A stretch of 32,819 bases of DNA from an uncultured Verrucomicrobiae bacterium (GTDB taxonomy: Bacteria > Verrucomicrobiota > Verrucomicrobiia > Limisphaerales > J093): the NCBI GenBank assembly GCA_937976685.1, contig CALJWR010000052.1, forward strand, positions 1 through 32,819, in the 5' to 3' direction. The translations under genes and the position numbers were made by a program. Of this stretch, positions 17,519 to 26,038 are shown in pieces. The notes below the pieces were generated by a model. That model saw only the letters and a list, made by a program, of their open reading frames with translations, was not told the DNA's origin and ran no database searches. Each line of letters starts with the position of its first letter. The first letter of the stretch is position 1.

Positions 17519-20500
17519 ATGAAAACCCTTCCGCTCTCCTTCGTTCCCGCCCGGTGGCGCCGGCCGCTGCTGTGGCTCGTCGCCCTGTGGGTGGCCTACT
17601 CGGTCATCGGCTTCTTCGTTCTGCCACCGCTGATCAAGTGGCAACTGGCCGAACGACTCCCGGAACTCACCCAACGCGCGGCCACCATCCGGCAGGTGAA
17701 GGTCAATCCCTGGGCGCTCAGTCTCACCGTCCGCGGCTTGGAACTGAAGGAAGCCGATGGACGTATCTTCGCCTCGTGGGAGGAGCTCTACGTCAACTTT
17801 CAAGCTTCGTCGCTGTTTCGCTGGGCGTGGACATTCGACCAGATTCGCCTCGTCCAGCCGTTTGCCGAAGTGCTCCTTTTTGAAGACGGCCGGGTGAATC
17901 TGGCCAACCTCTGGACAGCACCGACCAACCCTCCTCCGCCCCCTGCGGGTCCGGCCCGGGTTCCGCGGATCCACATTTTCCAGATCGGCGTCACCAACGG
18001 GTTTGTCGCCTTCGAAGACCGCACCCGCCGCTCGCCGTTCCGCACCGAGTACCGCCCCATCAATCTGGAGCTGCGCGGCTTCACGACCCGGCCAGATTCC
18101 GACATCCCGTACTCCTTTGAGGCCGAGAGTGACGCCGGCCGCAGCATGGCGTGGGCGGGGGACGTGACCGTTCAACCTTTGCGGTCGGCCGGCCGACTGG
18201 AGATCGCCGGCGTGCAACTGCCGCGGTACCAACCCTACCTCGAAGACTTTACCCGCGCGGTGTTGACCAACGGCCTGGCGGAGGTGCAGCTCGACTACCG
18301 GTTCGCCGCCGACAGCAACGGCCTTGACCTTGTCCTCACCAACGTCGCGCTCGAGGTGGCGAGCGCGCAACTCCGCGACCCCGACACCGGCGAAACCGTG
18401 GCGCGCCTCGGGGGTTTGGAATTGGCCGGCGGGAGTTTCGATTACCGGGCCAACGCGGTGCGCGTCGAGTCAGCGACCCTCTCTGAAGCGGCGATTCTGG
18501 CGCGCCTCAAGCCCGATGGCCGTCTCAACCTGCTTGACTTGCTCGTCCATCCGCGAGCGCCCGCCACGCCGCGCGCGGTTTCGTCTGAGGAGACCGCAAA
18601 AGCACCACCGGTGCTGACCGTCGCCAACTTCACGCTGGAGCGCGCGACCGTCAGCTTCGAGGACCAAACCCTGGGTACGCCGTTCCAGACCGAGTTGCAA
18701 CCGATCCGGGCGACCATCAACGACTTCACCACGGAGCCGGACAAAGACGCGAAGTTTTCGCTGAGCGCCACCTCGGAAGCGGCGGAGACCCTTGCCGGCG
18801 CCGGAATGTTTTCCATCCAGCCTCTGCGGTCTGCAGGTGAGCTCAGCGTCAATGCGCTGGACCTGAAAAAGTATCTTCCCTACGTCGAACCCTTTTTCCG
18901 GGGCAAAATCATCGCCGGTCAGCTCGCGGCCCGCGTGCCCTACCAGATCGCCGTCGAGTCGTCCGGTCTGCGCGCCGGCGTCTCGAACCTGACGCTCACG
19001 CTGACGGACCTCGATGTTCAGATGCCCGATTCCGGCGAGCGCGTCACCCACATCCAGCGAATCAGCTTTGCGGATGTGGAGGCCGATCTCGAAGACCGGC
19101 GTGGGCGGGTGGGGAGCTTCTCCAGCGAAGGCGGGTCAGTGCTGGTGCGGCGCAATCGCGACGGCTCGCTGAATCTTCTCGGCCTCTTCGCGGTCAGGCG
19201 GACAAATGCGGCCGACGTAGAGCCTGCTCCCGCTCCTGCGCCGCCGACCGCCCCGGACACAAACGCTTCCGCCGTCGCCCTCGGCGGGTGGGCGCTCCAG
19301 GTGGACCAGTTCGCGTTGACCAGCTACACCATCGCGCTCGAAGACCAGGTGCCTTCCGAACCAGCCAAGGTCATCCTGAACGACGTGTCCCTGACCGCGC
19401 GCCACCTCAGCACTACCGTCAGCAACGCGGTGGAAGTGACAGCGGCGTTTCACCTGAACGACTCCGGTCAGGTGAGCGTGGAAGGCCGGCTCATTCCGCA
19501 GCCGCTTTCGGCGGAAGCTGCCTTTGCCGTTGCGAATCTCGATGTCCGCGTGGTGCAGCCTTACCTCGAACCCTTCGTGGCCGCTGAGATCGAAGGCGGC
19601 CGCCTCAGCAGCCGGGGCCGCGTCGCCGTTTCGCTGAATGACGCCGCCCCGCCGCGACGCGAGTGCGCCGGGGATCTTGAGCTGGATGATTTCGCCATCG
19701 TCGCCTCGGATTCGGAACGCAAGCTCCTCAGTTGGGATGCGCTCGGGATGACTGGTATTGAGGCCGGGTTTCCGCCACTGCGCGTCGCGGTGGGGGAAAT
19801 CCGCTGGGTTCGCCCGGAGGCCAACGTGTGGCTGGACGCCGAGGGCCGCCTCAATCTCACCACGCTGCTGAAAGTCCCGCCGGCTGACACCGAGGGCGCG
19901 GGCTCCGGAGTGGCCGCCGGCGGCGCGAGCGTGCCCGAACTCCGATTGTCCAGGTTGACCTTGGAAGACGCGACCTTCGCGTTTCTCGACGAGTCGGTGC
20001 AGCCGCCTGTTGCCCTCGGGATCAACCAACTCGGCGGGACGCTCAAAGGCCTTTCGTCTGCCCAGACCGAACCTGCCGAAGTCGCTCTTGAAGGGCGCGT
20101 GGACGGGGAATCTCCGTTTGTCCTCGCGGGCCGCCTCAATCCATTCCCAGCGGCGCGGCTCGTGGACCTGACCATCACCAATGCTAACACCCAGCTTACC
20201 CCGCTGACGGGCTACCTAGAGAAGTGGGGTGGCTATCCGCTGCGCAAAGGGCGCCTCAGTGCCGGTCTCCGCTACCGTGTCGAGGGCAACGCCTTGGACG
20301 CCGAGAACCACGTCGTGGTGGACCAACTCACCTTGGGCCCGAGGAACGACAGCCCGCATGCCACCAAGCTGCCGCTGAAGCTGGGCATCGCCCTCCTCAA
20401 GGACAGCGACGGCCGCATTGATCTGGATCTGCCGCTCTCGGGTCGCCTCGATGAGCCGGACTTCCGCCTCGCGCCGCTGGTCCTCAAAGTCCTGGTCAAC

Positions 20501-21289
20501 ACCATCGTCAAGGCGGCGTCGTCGCCCTTCAAACTGCTCGGCGCGCTGGCGGGAGGCAGCGAAGAAGACGACCTGAGTTTCATCGCCTTCGAGCCGGGCA
20601 CCACCAACCTCGTTGAAGGGGAGTTCGACAAACTCGGCCGGCTCGCGGCAGCCCTCGCCAAGCGTCCCGCCCTCCAGCTCGTGATTGAAGGCGCGATTGA
20701 CCCGCGCCGGGACCGCGACGCCCTGGCGCGCCAGAAACTGGAGGATCAACTCCGGTCACGCCGACTTCAGGAACTGGGCCGCAAGAGTCGGCGCGCCGTT
20801 GCCGAAGTCCCGCCCGTCCTCGAACCCGAAGACCGGGAGCGTTTGCTCCGGGCGGCTTTCGTCGAACAGTTCGGAACCAATGTGGCCGAGGTCATTACCG
20901 CCAACGCCGCCCGCCTCGCTGCCGCCAGCAGCGCCGCGACCAACAACGTTCACACTGCCGCGACGAAACACCGCGGGCTGCTGCGGCGGCTCACCGGCAT
21001 TTTCGGGGGCGATGGTCCGGTCCGGACGAAGGCCGAAAAGCGCCTGCCCAAGGAGGATCGCGAGGCGATGGCACTGGCCACGCCGGACCTCATGGCGATG
21101 CTGCTGGCGGAGAAAATCGAGGTCCCGCCCGAGGACTTCCGCCCGCTCATCGCCGCTCGTGCCCGACTCGTCCACGACTGGCTCATCGCCGAGGGACAGG
21201 TAACGGGAGAACGGCTCCTGCTCGTCGCGCCGAAGCCCGTGGATGACCGCTACGCCGGCCGGGCTCAGGTGAACCTGTCCCTGGAGTAG
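17519..21289 (+). CDS. DUF748 (AsmA-like) envelope protein
   Basis: The 1,256-residue product has a short cytoplasmic N-terminus, one membrane helix (about 16-38, LLWLVALWVAYSVIGFFVLP) and a long, repetitive beta-rich body. At least three units resemble one another, each with a F(T)T-PD-D segment, a QPLRSAG or QPLSAEA turn and a xYxPYLExF block. The last part carries the conserved DUF748 region (PLKLGIALLKDSDGRIDLDL, then ALQLVIEGAIDPRRD), followed by Lys/Arg-rich helices. DUF748 proteins are related to AsmA/TamB-type proteins that span or line the periplasm and are linked to lipid transport or outer-membrane integrity; that role is inferred here. ATG at 17519 without a visible Shine-Dalgarno sequence. 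The next gene follows after 70 bases in the same direction. Confidence 0.85.
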   Translation: MKTLPLSFVPARWRRPLLWLVALWVAYSVIGFFVLPPLIKWQLAERLPELTQRAATIRQVKVNPWALSLTVRGLELKEADGRIFASWEELYVNFQASSLFRWAWTFDQIRLVQPFAEVLLFEDGRVNLANLWTAPTNPPPPPAGPARVPRIHIFQIGVTNGFVAFEDRTRRSPFRTEYRPINLELRGFTTRPDSDIPYSFEAESDAGRSMAWAGDVTVQPLRSAGRLEIAGVQLPRYQPYLEDFTRAVLTNGLAEVQLDYRFAADSNGLDLVLTNVALEVASAQLRDPDTGETVARLGGLELAGGSFDYRANAVRVESATLSEAAILARLKPDGRLNLLDLLVHPRAPATPRAVSSEETAKAPPVLTVANFTLERATVSFEDQTLGTPFQTELQPIRATINDFTTEPDKDAKFSLSATSEAAETLAGAGMFSIQPLRSAGELSVNALDLKKYLPYVEPFFRGKIIAGQLAARVPYQIAVESSGLRAGVSNLTLTLTDLDVQMPDSGERVTHIQRISFADVEADLEDRRGRVGSFSSEGGSVLVRRNRDGSLNLLGLFAVRRTNAADVEPAPAPAPPTAPDTNASAVALGGWALQVDQFALTSYTIALEDQVPSEPAKVILNDVSLTARHLSTTVSNAVEVTAAFHLNDSGQVSVEGRLIPQPLSAEAAFAVANLDVRVVQPYLEPFVAAEIEGGRLSSRGRVAVSLNDAAPPRRECAGDLELDDFAIVASDSERKLLSWDALGMTGIEAGFPPLRVAVGEIRWVRPEANVWLDAEGRLNLTTLLKVPPADTEGAGSGVAAGGASVPELRLSRLTLEDATFAFLDESVQPPVALGINQLGGTLKGLSSAQTEPAEVALEGRVDGESPFVLAGRLNPFPAARLVDLTITNANTQLTPLTGYLEKWGGYPLRKGRLSAGLRYRVEGNALDAENHVVVDQLTLGPRNDSPHATKLPLKLGIALLKDSDGRIDLDLPLSGRLDEPDFRLAPLVLKVLVNTIVKAASSPFKLLGALAGGSEEDDLSFIAFEPGTTNLVEGEFDKLGRLAAALAKRPALQLVIEGAIDPRRDRDALARQKLEDQLRSRRLQELGRKSRRAVAEVPPVLEPEDRERLLRAAFVEQFGTNVAEVITANAARLAAASSAATNNVHTAATKHRGLLRRLTGIFGGDGPVRTKAEKRLPKEDREAMALATPDLMAMLLAEKIEVPPEDFRPLIAARARLVHDWLIAEGQVTGERLLLVAPKPVDDRYAGRAQVNLSLE

Positions 21290-21359
21290 CCAAATCCACG
21301 CTAATTTCCGCCCCACCGGCCTTGACGCTCCGTACGCGCCGCCTTAGCCCGATCACACC

Positions 21360-23030
21360 ATGACACGACGCGCTTCTTCGGTCTGGATCTCTCCGCTGAG
21401 ATGCGGAATGGCCGTCCTTCTCGCCGTCACTGCCTATTCGGCCGCCACACCGCGCGGGCCGCTTCCGCCGGTGACGGCCGCACCCGGCGATCTGTTCGAG
21501 GACGTGAGCCGGCAAGCCGGCCTCGACTTTGTGCATCAGTTTTGTCACGACCGGATTGCCAACATCCTGCTCTCGAACGGCGCGGGCGGGGCGGTATTTG
21601 ACTACGACAATGACGGTTTCGTGGACATCTACCTCGTGAACTGGGGTCCGCTGAACGGCGTGACCTCGGGCAGGCAAGCCTGTCCCCGCGAGCCCAACCG
21701 GCTGTTCCGTAATCGTGGCGATGGCACGTTTGAAGACGTCACCCGGCCGGCGGGCGTGGAGGGCGTGGGTTTCGGCAGCGCGGCCGCTGCAGGCGACTTC
21801 GACAACGACGGTTTCACGGACCTCTACGTCGTGAATATCGGGCGGAATCAACTGCTCCGTAATCGCGGCGACGGCACGTTCGAGGACGTGACGGCCAAAG
21901 CCGGCGTGGGCGACACGGGCACCGGTATCTCGGCCGTCTGGTTCGACGCGGACAATGACGGCCGGCTCGATCTGTTTGTTGCCAACTACCTGACCTTCGA
22001 TCCCGCCACGGTGTCCGAACAGAATCCGGGCGCCTACCCCGGACCGCTCGCCTATCCGGGCGAGGCGAATGTGCTCTACCGCAATCGCGGCGATGGAACG
22101 TTCGAAGAGGTTACCCGGGCTGCCGGCCTGTATGCGCCGGGCCATCGCGCCATGTCCGTCTCGGCGCTCGACGTGGATGGCGATGGCGACACCGATCTGT
22201 ACGTATCGAACGACGATACGCCCAACGCGCTGTGGTTGAACGACGGCAAGGGCCGATTCCGCGACGTGGCCATCGAGGCAGGCGTCGCCTTCAATTCGAT
22301 CGGCGAGGCGCCCGGCTCCATGAATGCCGCCGTGGGCGATCTCGACGGCGACGGCCGGCTGGACCTGTTCGTCACGCGCCTCGGCTACGGTTCGCTCTAC
22401 CTCCAGACCGCTCCGTTGCGCTTCGAGGATCGCATGTTCGCCTCCGGTCTGGGCCGCATCACGCAGCCGTACGTGGGCTGGGGCGGGGTCCCGTTGGATT
22501 TCGACAACGACGGCGACCGCGACCTCTTCGTGACCAACGGCGACGCCTTCACGCTGTCCGGGATGTTGAGCCTGTTGCTGGAAAACGACGGCCGGGCCCG
22601 CTTCACCGACGCGGCAGCCAGGGGCGGCGCATTCTTTTGGACCCCGGTCAACGGTCGTGGGGCGGCGACGCTGGATTTCGACAACGACGGCCGCATGGAC
22701 CTGTTGATCACGCCTCTCGCCGACCGGGCCATCCTGCTGCGGAACCGTTTTCCGGGAAATCACTCCTGGCTGACGTTGGACCTCCGGGGCAGGCGCAGCA
22801 ACCGCAACGGCTACGGCGCCCGAATCACCGCCCGCGCGGGTGGTCGGGTCTGGGTCACGGAGGCGCAATGCCCCACCGGCTTTCTGCTGCAGTCCGATCC
22901 GCGTGTTCACCTCGGCTTGGGCGAGGTCAAATCGCTCGAGGAGTTGGAAATCCGCTGGCCCAGCGGCCAGGTGCAGCAACTGAAGGCTGTTCCCGTCAAC
23001 CGCGTGTTGCGAGTCGAAGAACCGCTGTGA
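21360..23030 (+). CDS. CRTAC1-type FG-GAP/VCBS beta-propeller protein with ASPIC/UnbV domain
   Basis: The 556-residue secreted protein has an N-terminal signal segment (CGMAVLLAVTAYSAA) and seven calcium-binding-like DxDxDGxxD loops (for example DYDNDGFVDIYLVN, DFDNDGFTDLYVVN, DLDGDGRLDLFVTR), enough for a seven-bladed propeller. Several blades share RNRGDGTFEDVT. The C-terminus (LTLDLRGRRSNRNGYGARIT to LEELEIRWPSGQVQQL) is an ASPIC/UnbV domain, as in vertebrate cartilage acidic protein 1 relatives. Such proteins are abundant in Verrucomicrobia and Planctomycetes; their ligand is generally unknown. A small haem-binding protein begins 17 bases after its stop, suggesting co-transcription. The blade repeats also appear as imperfect DNA repeats, which are explained by the protein. 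Confidence 0.9.
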   Translation: MTRRASSVWISPLRCGMAVLLAVTAYSAATPRGPLPPVTAAPGDLFEDVSRQAGLDFVHQFCHDRIANILLSNGAGGAVFDYDNDGFVDIYLVNWGPLNGVTSGRQACPREPNRLFRNRGDGTFEDVTRPAGVEGVGFGSAAAAGDFDNDGFTDLYVVNIGRNQLLRNRGDGTFEDVTAKAGVGDTGTGISAVWFDADNDGRLDLFVANYLTFDPATVSEQNPGAYPGPLAYPGEANVLYRNRGDGTFEEVTRAAGLYAPGHRAMSVSALDVDGDGDTDLYVSNDDTPNALWLNDGKGRFRDVAIEAGVAFNSIGEAPGSMNAAVGDLDGDGRLDLFVTRLGYGSLYLQTAPLRFEDRMFASGLGRITQPYVGWGGVPLDFDNDGDRDLFVTNGDAFTLSGMLSLLLENDGRARFTDAAARGGAFFWTPVNGRGAATLDFDNDGRMDLLITPLADRAILLRNRFPGNHSWLTLDLRGRRSNRNGYGARITARAGGRVWVTEAQCPTGFLLQSDPRVHLGLGEVKSLEELEIRWPSGQVQQLKAVPVNRVLRVEEPL

Positions 23031-23047
23031 ACTCTTTTTCCTGCATC

Positions 23048-23644
23048 ATGAACGCGCGATCGTTGCTTGTTCTCGTCGGCGGGATCACCGCCGGAATGGC
23101 GGCCTGGCTCTTCGCTACCGAGGCACCCACGGAGAAGGCCCACAAGCTCACCACCATCAGCCCGCGCAAATTCGCGGACTCGCTGCACGCGGTGATCGCC
23201 GCCGACCGCGAGGCGTACTCGCGGCACGTCGTGGAGCGTCTGGCGCAGGCCAACCCCCCGGTGAAAGCCAGCCCGGAATGGCGCCGCGAAGGCGGCCTGC
23301 CTACTCATGCCCAACTGCTGCGCGAGGCGGCGACGCGCATTCAGCGGCGCGGTGCGGAGTTCTCCTACACGTTGCGGGGGCGTTGGCCGCTCAGCCCGAG
23401 CGGTGGCGCCCAAACGGAAATCGAACAGCAGGGCCTTGAGTTCGTGGCCGCCAATCCCGACGTGAACTTCTATTCGGAGGAAACGCTCGGCGGCCGCAGC
23501 TACTTCACCGCCATCTACGCGGACCGCGCGACATCCACTGCCTGTGTGGACTGCCACAATGCCCATCCCGCCAGCCCGCGGCGCGACGTGAAGGTGGGCG
23601 AGGTGATGGGCGCCCTGGTCATCCGGGTGCCGCTCGAATTCTGA
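23048..23644 (+). CDS. Exported DUF3365/Tll0287-like single-haem protein
   Basis: The 198-residue product has an N-terminal hydrophobic segment (SLLVLVGGITAGMAAWLFAT) acting as signal or anchor. The DUF3365 region runs from about 40 to the end, with NPDVNFYSEETLGGRSYFTA and a single CVDCH c-type haem motif at 166-170. The closing GEVMGALVIRVPLEF is typical of this family. Tll0287 of a cyanobacterium is the structural reference: a PAS-like fold with a haem, proposed to sense redox state or gas. I use the ATG at 23048; the open frame extends far upstream, but that part is an out-of-frame shadow of the FG-GAP gene. The gene follows the FG-GAP gene at 17 bases and converges with panC. Confidence 0.85.
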   Translation: MNARSLLVLVGGITAGMAAWLFATEAPTEKAHKLTTISPRKFADSLHAVIAADREAYSRHVVERLAQANPPVKASPEWRREGGLPTHAQLLREAATRIQRRGAEFSYTLRGRWPLSPSGGAQTEIEQQGLEFVAANPDVNFYSEETLGGRSYFTAIYADRATSTACVDCHNAHPASPRRDVKVGEVMGALVIRVPLEF

Positions 23645-23652
23645 GCGGACCC

Positions 23653-23679
23653 GTGGCGTCGTCGCTCGCCCGGCGCCAC
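23653..23679. terminator. Weak hairpin between convergent genes
   Basis: GTGGCG and CGCCAC can pair across a 15-base loop between the ends of the haem-protein gene and panC. No T-run follows on either strand, so this is only a possible bidirectional terminator. Confidence 0.25.
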
Positions 23680-23686
23680 AAGGACG

Positions 23687-24553
23687 TTACAAGGCGGCGT
23701 TGTCGATCAACCGCGTCTTGCCGATGAACACAGCCAACGCGAGGTGGGAGCCCCGACTGGCGCGTTTCACCGGGCGGAGCGTGGCGGGATCGAAGATTTC
23801 CACGTAGTCCAGCCGGGCTGCCGGCTGGGTGGCGATCAGGGCGGCCAGCCGACGCTTCAGTTGCGCCGCCGGCACGCCGTCGGGACGTTGGGCGACCGTG
23901 GCTTGGGCGGACTGGATGGCCTGCCAGAGGATCGTTGCCTGATGGCGCTCGGCAGCAGTCAGGTACTTGTTGCGCGAGCTCATCGCCAGGCCGTCCGGCT
24001 CCCGGACGGTCGGGGCGACGACGATGCGAACGGGAAAGTTGAGATCCGCGACCATCCGCGACACCACGGCGGCCTGCTGAAAATCCTTGGCGCCAAAAAC
24101 CGCCACGTCCGGCTGGACGATGTTGAACAACTTGGCCACGACCGTGGTCACCCCGCGAAAGTGGGTCGGCCGTGAGGCGCCTTCCATACTGCGCGACAGC
24201 GTTTCTTCCACGACAAACGTGCTGTACCGTCCCTCAGACCGGCCGGGATACATCGCCTCGTCGTCCGGCAGGAACAACACGTCAGTGCCTGCTGCGCGGC
24301 AAAGTCGTTGGTCCCGCGGCAGGTCGCGGGGATACTTGGCGAGGTCTTCATGCGGCGCGAATTGGGTGGGATTGACGTAGATGCTGACCACCACCGCGCC
24401 GCCACGTCCCACGCGCCTTCGCGCCTCCCGCACGAGACTCAGGTGGCCCTCGTGCAGGTAACCCATTGTGGGCACGAACCCAATCCGGCGACCCGCTCGA
24501 TGCCACCCTCGCGCGAGCCGCTGCATTTGCTCAATGGAGACAATCTTCCGCAT
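23687..24553 (-). CDS. panC: Pantothenate synthetase (pantoate--beta-alanine ligase)
   Basis: The 288-residue product carries the complete set of PanC motifs: FVPTMGYLHEGHLSLV with the HxGH nucleotide-binding motif at 34-37, SIYVNPTQFAP, HFRGVTTVVAKLFNIVQPD, FGAKDFQQAAVV, and REPDGLAMSSRN at 184-195. It joins pantoate and beta-alanine with ATP in the cytoplasm, the last step of pantothenate (vitamin B5) and hence coenzyme A synthesis. I place the start at the ATG at 24553, preceded by GAGG at a suitable distance and matching the usual N-terminus; a longer frame begins 63 bases upstream. Other pan genes are not in the window. It is divergent from an oxidoreductase gene, with a 154-bp gap. Confidence 0.97.
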   Translation of the reverse strand: MRKIVSIEQMQRLARGWHRAGRRIGFVPTMGYLHEGHLSLVREARRRVGRGGAVVVSIYVNPTQFAPHEDLAKYPRDLPRDQRLCRAAGTDVLFLPDDEAMYPGRSEGRYSTFVVEETLSRSMEGASRPTHFRGVTTVVAKLFNIVQPDVAVFGAKDFQQAAVVSRMVADLNFPVRIVVAPTVREPDGLAMSSRNKYLTAAERHQATILWQAIQSAQATVAQRPDGVPAAQLKRRLAALIATQPAARLDYVEIFDPATLRPVKRASRGSHLALAVFIGKTRLIDNAAL

Positions 24554-24707
24554 CCCGCCCTCGAAGTAGGGGAAAACCGCCCCCGCGTCGAGTCCTTGCC
24601 CATCGGTGCGACGCACTGAACATTGTCGGCGCTATGGACACCGCCGGCGAATCCGTTCAAACATCTCGGTGGACGCCACACAGACTGAAATCGGAACCCC
24701 ATCAAGC

Positions 24708-26024
24708 ATGAAAACCAAGCTTCTCCCCGCGAGTCCTTCCCCCCGGGCGCCGTTTGCTCCGGCGCTGAATCGTCGCGGCTTTCTCGCGCGCGCCCTGCGT
24801 GTCGGGGCGGTGTTCGCGCTGCCGCAGATCGTTCCCGGGCGCGTGCTCGGCAAGGACGGCGGCGTGGCCCCGAGCGAGCGGGTAGTGCTCGGCGGGATCG
24901 GCATCGGCAACCGCGGCCAGTATGTCCTTGGCTGCTTCCTTCAGGAACCTGACGTGCAGTTCGTCGCCATTTGCGACGTGCGCAAGCAGCGTCGTGACGC
25001 GGTCAAGAAACTCGCTGACACGAAATACGGGAATAGCGATTGCGCGCAGTACAAGGACATTCGCGAGGTCCTTGCCCGGGATGACATAGACGCCTTCCTC
25101 ATTGCCACCGGACCCAACTGGCACGCGGTTGCTTCGATGATGGCCGCCAAGGCCGGCAAGGACGTGTACTGCGAGAAGCCCTGCACCAAAAACATCGCCC
25201 AAAGTCTGCAACTGGCCGAGGTCTTCCGACGCACCGGGCGCGTGTTTCAAGCCGGCACCCAGCGCCGGAGCCTGCCCAACTTCATGTTTGCGATTGACCT
25301 GGCCCGGCGCGGTCGGCTCGGCAAGCTTCAGACGCTCTACGCGCATCCCGGCGGCCTTGGCACGGCGATGAGCGGCTGGGCCGACCCCGAACCCGAACCG
25401 CCCAAGGACGAGGTGGATTGGGATCTGTGGCTGGGACCGGCCGCGTGGCGCCCTTACAACCGGCGGCTGCTGGACGGTTTCAACTTCGAGAAGGGCGGCG
25501 GCATGGTGGGCGGCGGCTGTCTGGAGTGGGGTTCGCACTGTGTGGATCTCTGCCAGTGGGCGAACGATGCGGACGATACGGCCCCTGTCGAGTACGAGCC
25601 CAAGGACGGCCAGCTTCACGCGCGCTACGCCAACGGCACGCGGCTGATCCTCCGCAACGAAGGCTGGCTGCCGCTGGGCTCTTGTCCGGTACGCTTCGAA
25701 GGGGAGCAGGGATGGGTGGAAACCGGCGACAACGGCGACCTCGTCGCCAGCTCGCCCGGCCTGCTGGAGGGCAAAGGCGCCAAGATTGGTGGCTACCCGG
25801 CGGACTTCCACGTGCGCGACTTCCTGGACGGCGTCAAGACCCGCGGCCGCACCCGCGCCAACGCAGACGTGGCGTGCTGGGCGCACATCGCCTGTCACGC
25901 GGCGAACATCGCGCTGTTCCTGAATCGCAAGGTCGTTTTTGACCCGAAGAAGTGCGAATTCCCCGGCGATGAAGAAGCCAACCGCCTGCGGTCGGAGGCC
26001 CTCCGCGAGCCCTGGCGCGCCTGA
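24708..26024 (+). CDS. Tat-exported Gfo/Idh/MocA-family oxidoreductase
   Basis: The 438-residue protein begins with a twin-arginine-type leader (NRRGFLARALRVGAVFALPQ). The Rossmann fold follows with GGIGIGNRGQY (62-72), AICD at the end of strand 2, NWHA and the family's YCEKPCTKN (EKP at 156-158), whose Lys is a usual catalytic residue. The C-terminal domain includes DVDWDLWLGP-like and GGGMVGGGCLEWGSHCVDLC segments and ends ANIALFLNRKVVFDPKKCEF, then DEEANRL. Such enzymes oxidise or reduce sugars and sugar derivatives with NAD(P), and Tat export implies cofactor bound before secretion. I use the ATG at 24708, directly before the leader. A secreted HEAT-repeat gene begins 14 bases after its stop, so the two are likely an operon. 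The sugar substrate is unknown. Confidence 0.9.
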   Translation: MKTKLLPASPSPRAPFAPALNRRGFLARALRVGAVFALPQIVPGRVLGKDGGVAPSERVVLGGIGIGNRGQYVLGCFLQEPDVQFVAICDVRKQRRDAVKKLADTKYGNSDCAQYKDIREVLARDDIDAFLIATGPNWHAVASMMAAKAGKDVYCEKPCTKNIAQSLQLAEVFRRTGRVFQAGTQRRSLPNFMFAIDLARRGRLGKLQTLYAHPGGLGTAMSGWADPEPEPPKDEVDWDLWLGPAAWRPYNRRLLDGFNFEKGGGMVGGGCLEWGSHCVDLCQWANDADDTAPVEYEPKDGQLHARYANGTRLILRNEGWLPLGSCPVRFEGEQGWVETGDNGDLVASSPGLLEGKGAKIGGYPADFHVRDFLDGVKTRGRTRANADVACWAHIACHAANIALFLNRKVVFDPKKCEFPGDEEANRLRSEALREPWRA

Positions 26025-26038
26025 ACCCGCGAACCGAA

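Noticed and set aside
21322-21350. Promoter before the FG-GAP gene (TTGACG, 17 bases, TAGCCC)
   Set aside because: The -35 is good but the -10 matches consensus poorly, and co-transcription with the upstream DUF748 gene is equally possible.
21700-22110. DNA tandem repeats of about 30 bases
   Set aside because: They encode the RNRGDGTFEDVT blade motif with synonymous differences and are explained by the propeller protein.
21183-22979. 598-codon minus-strand open frame opposite the FG-GAP gene
   Set aside because: The repeated text simply mirrors the FG-GAP repeats on the other strand; the plus strand carries an unmistakable domain pattern.
22232-23047. Long N-terminal extension of the haem protein frame
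   Set aside because: It overlaps the FG-GAP gene in another frame and is Arg-rich noise. The signal peptide and family start lie at 23048.
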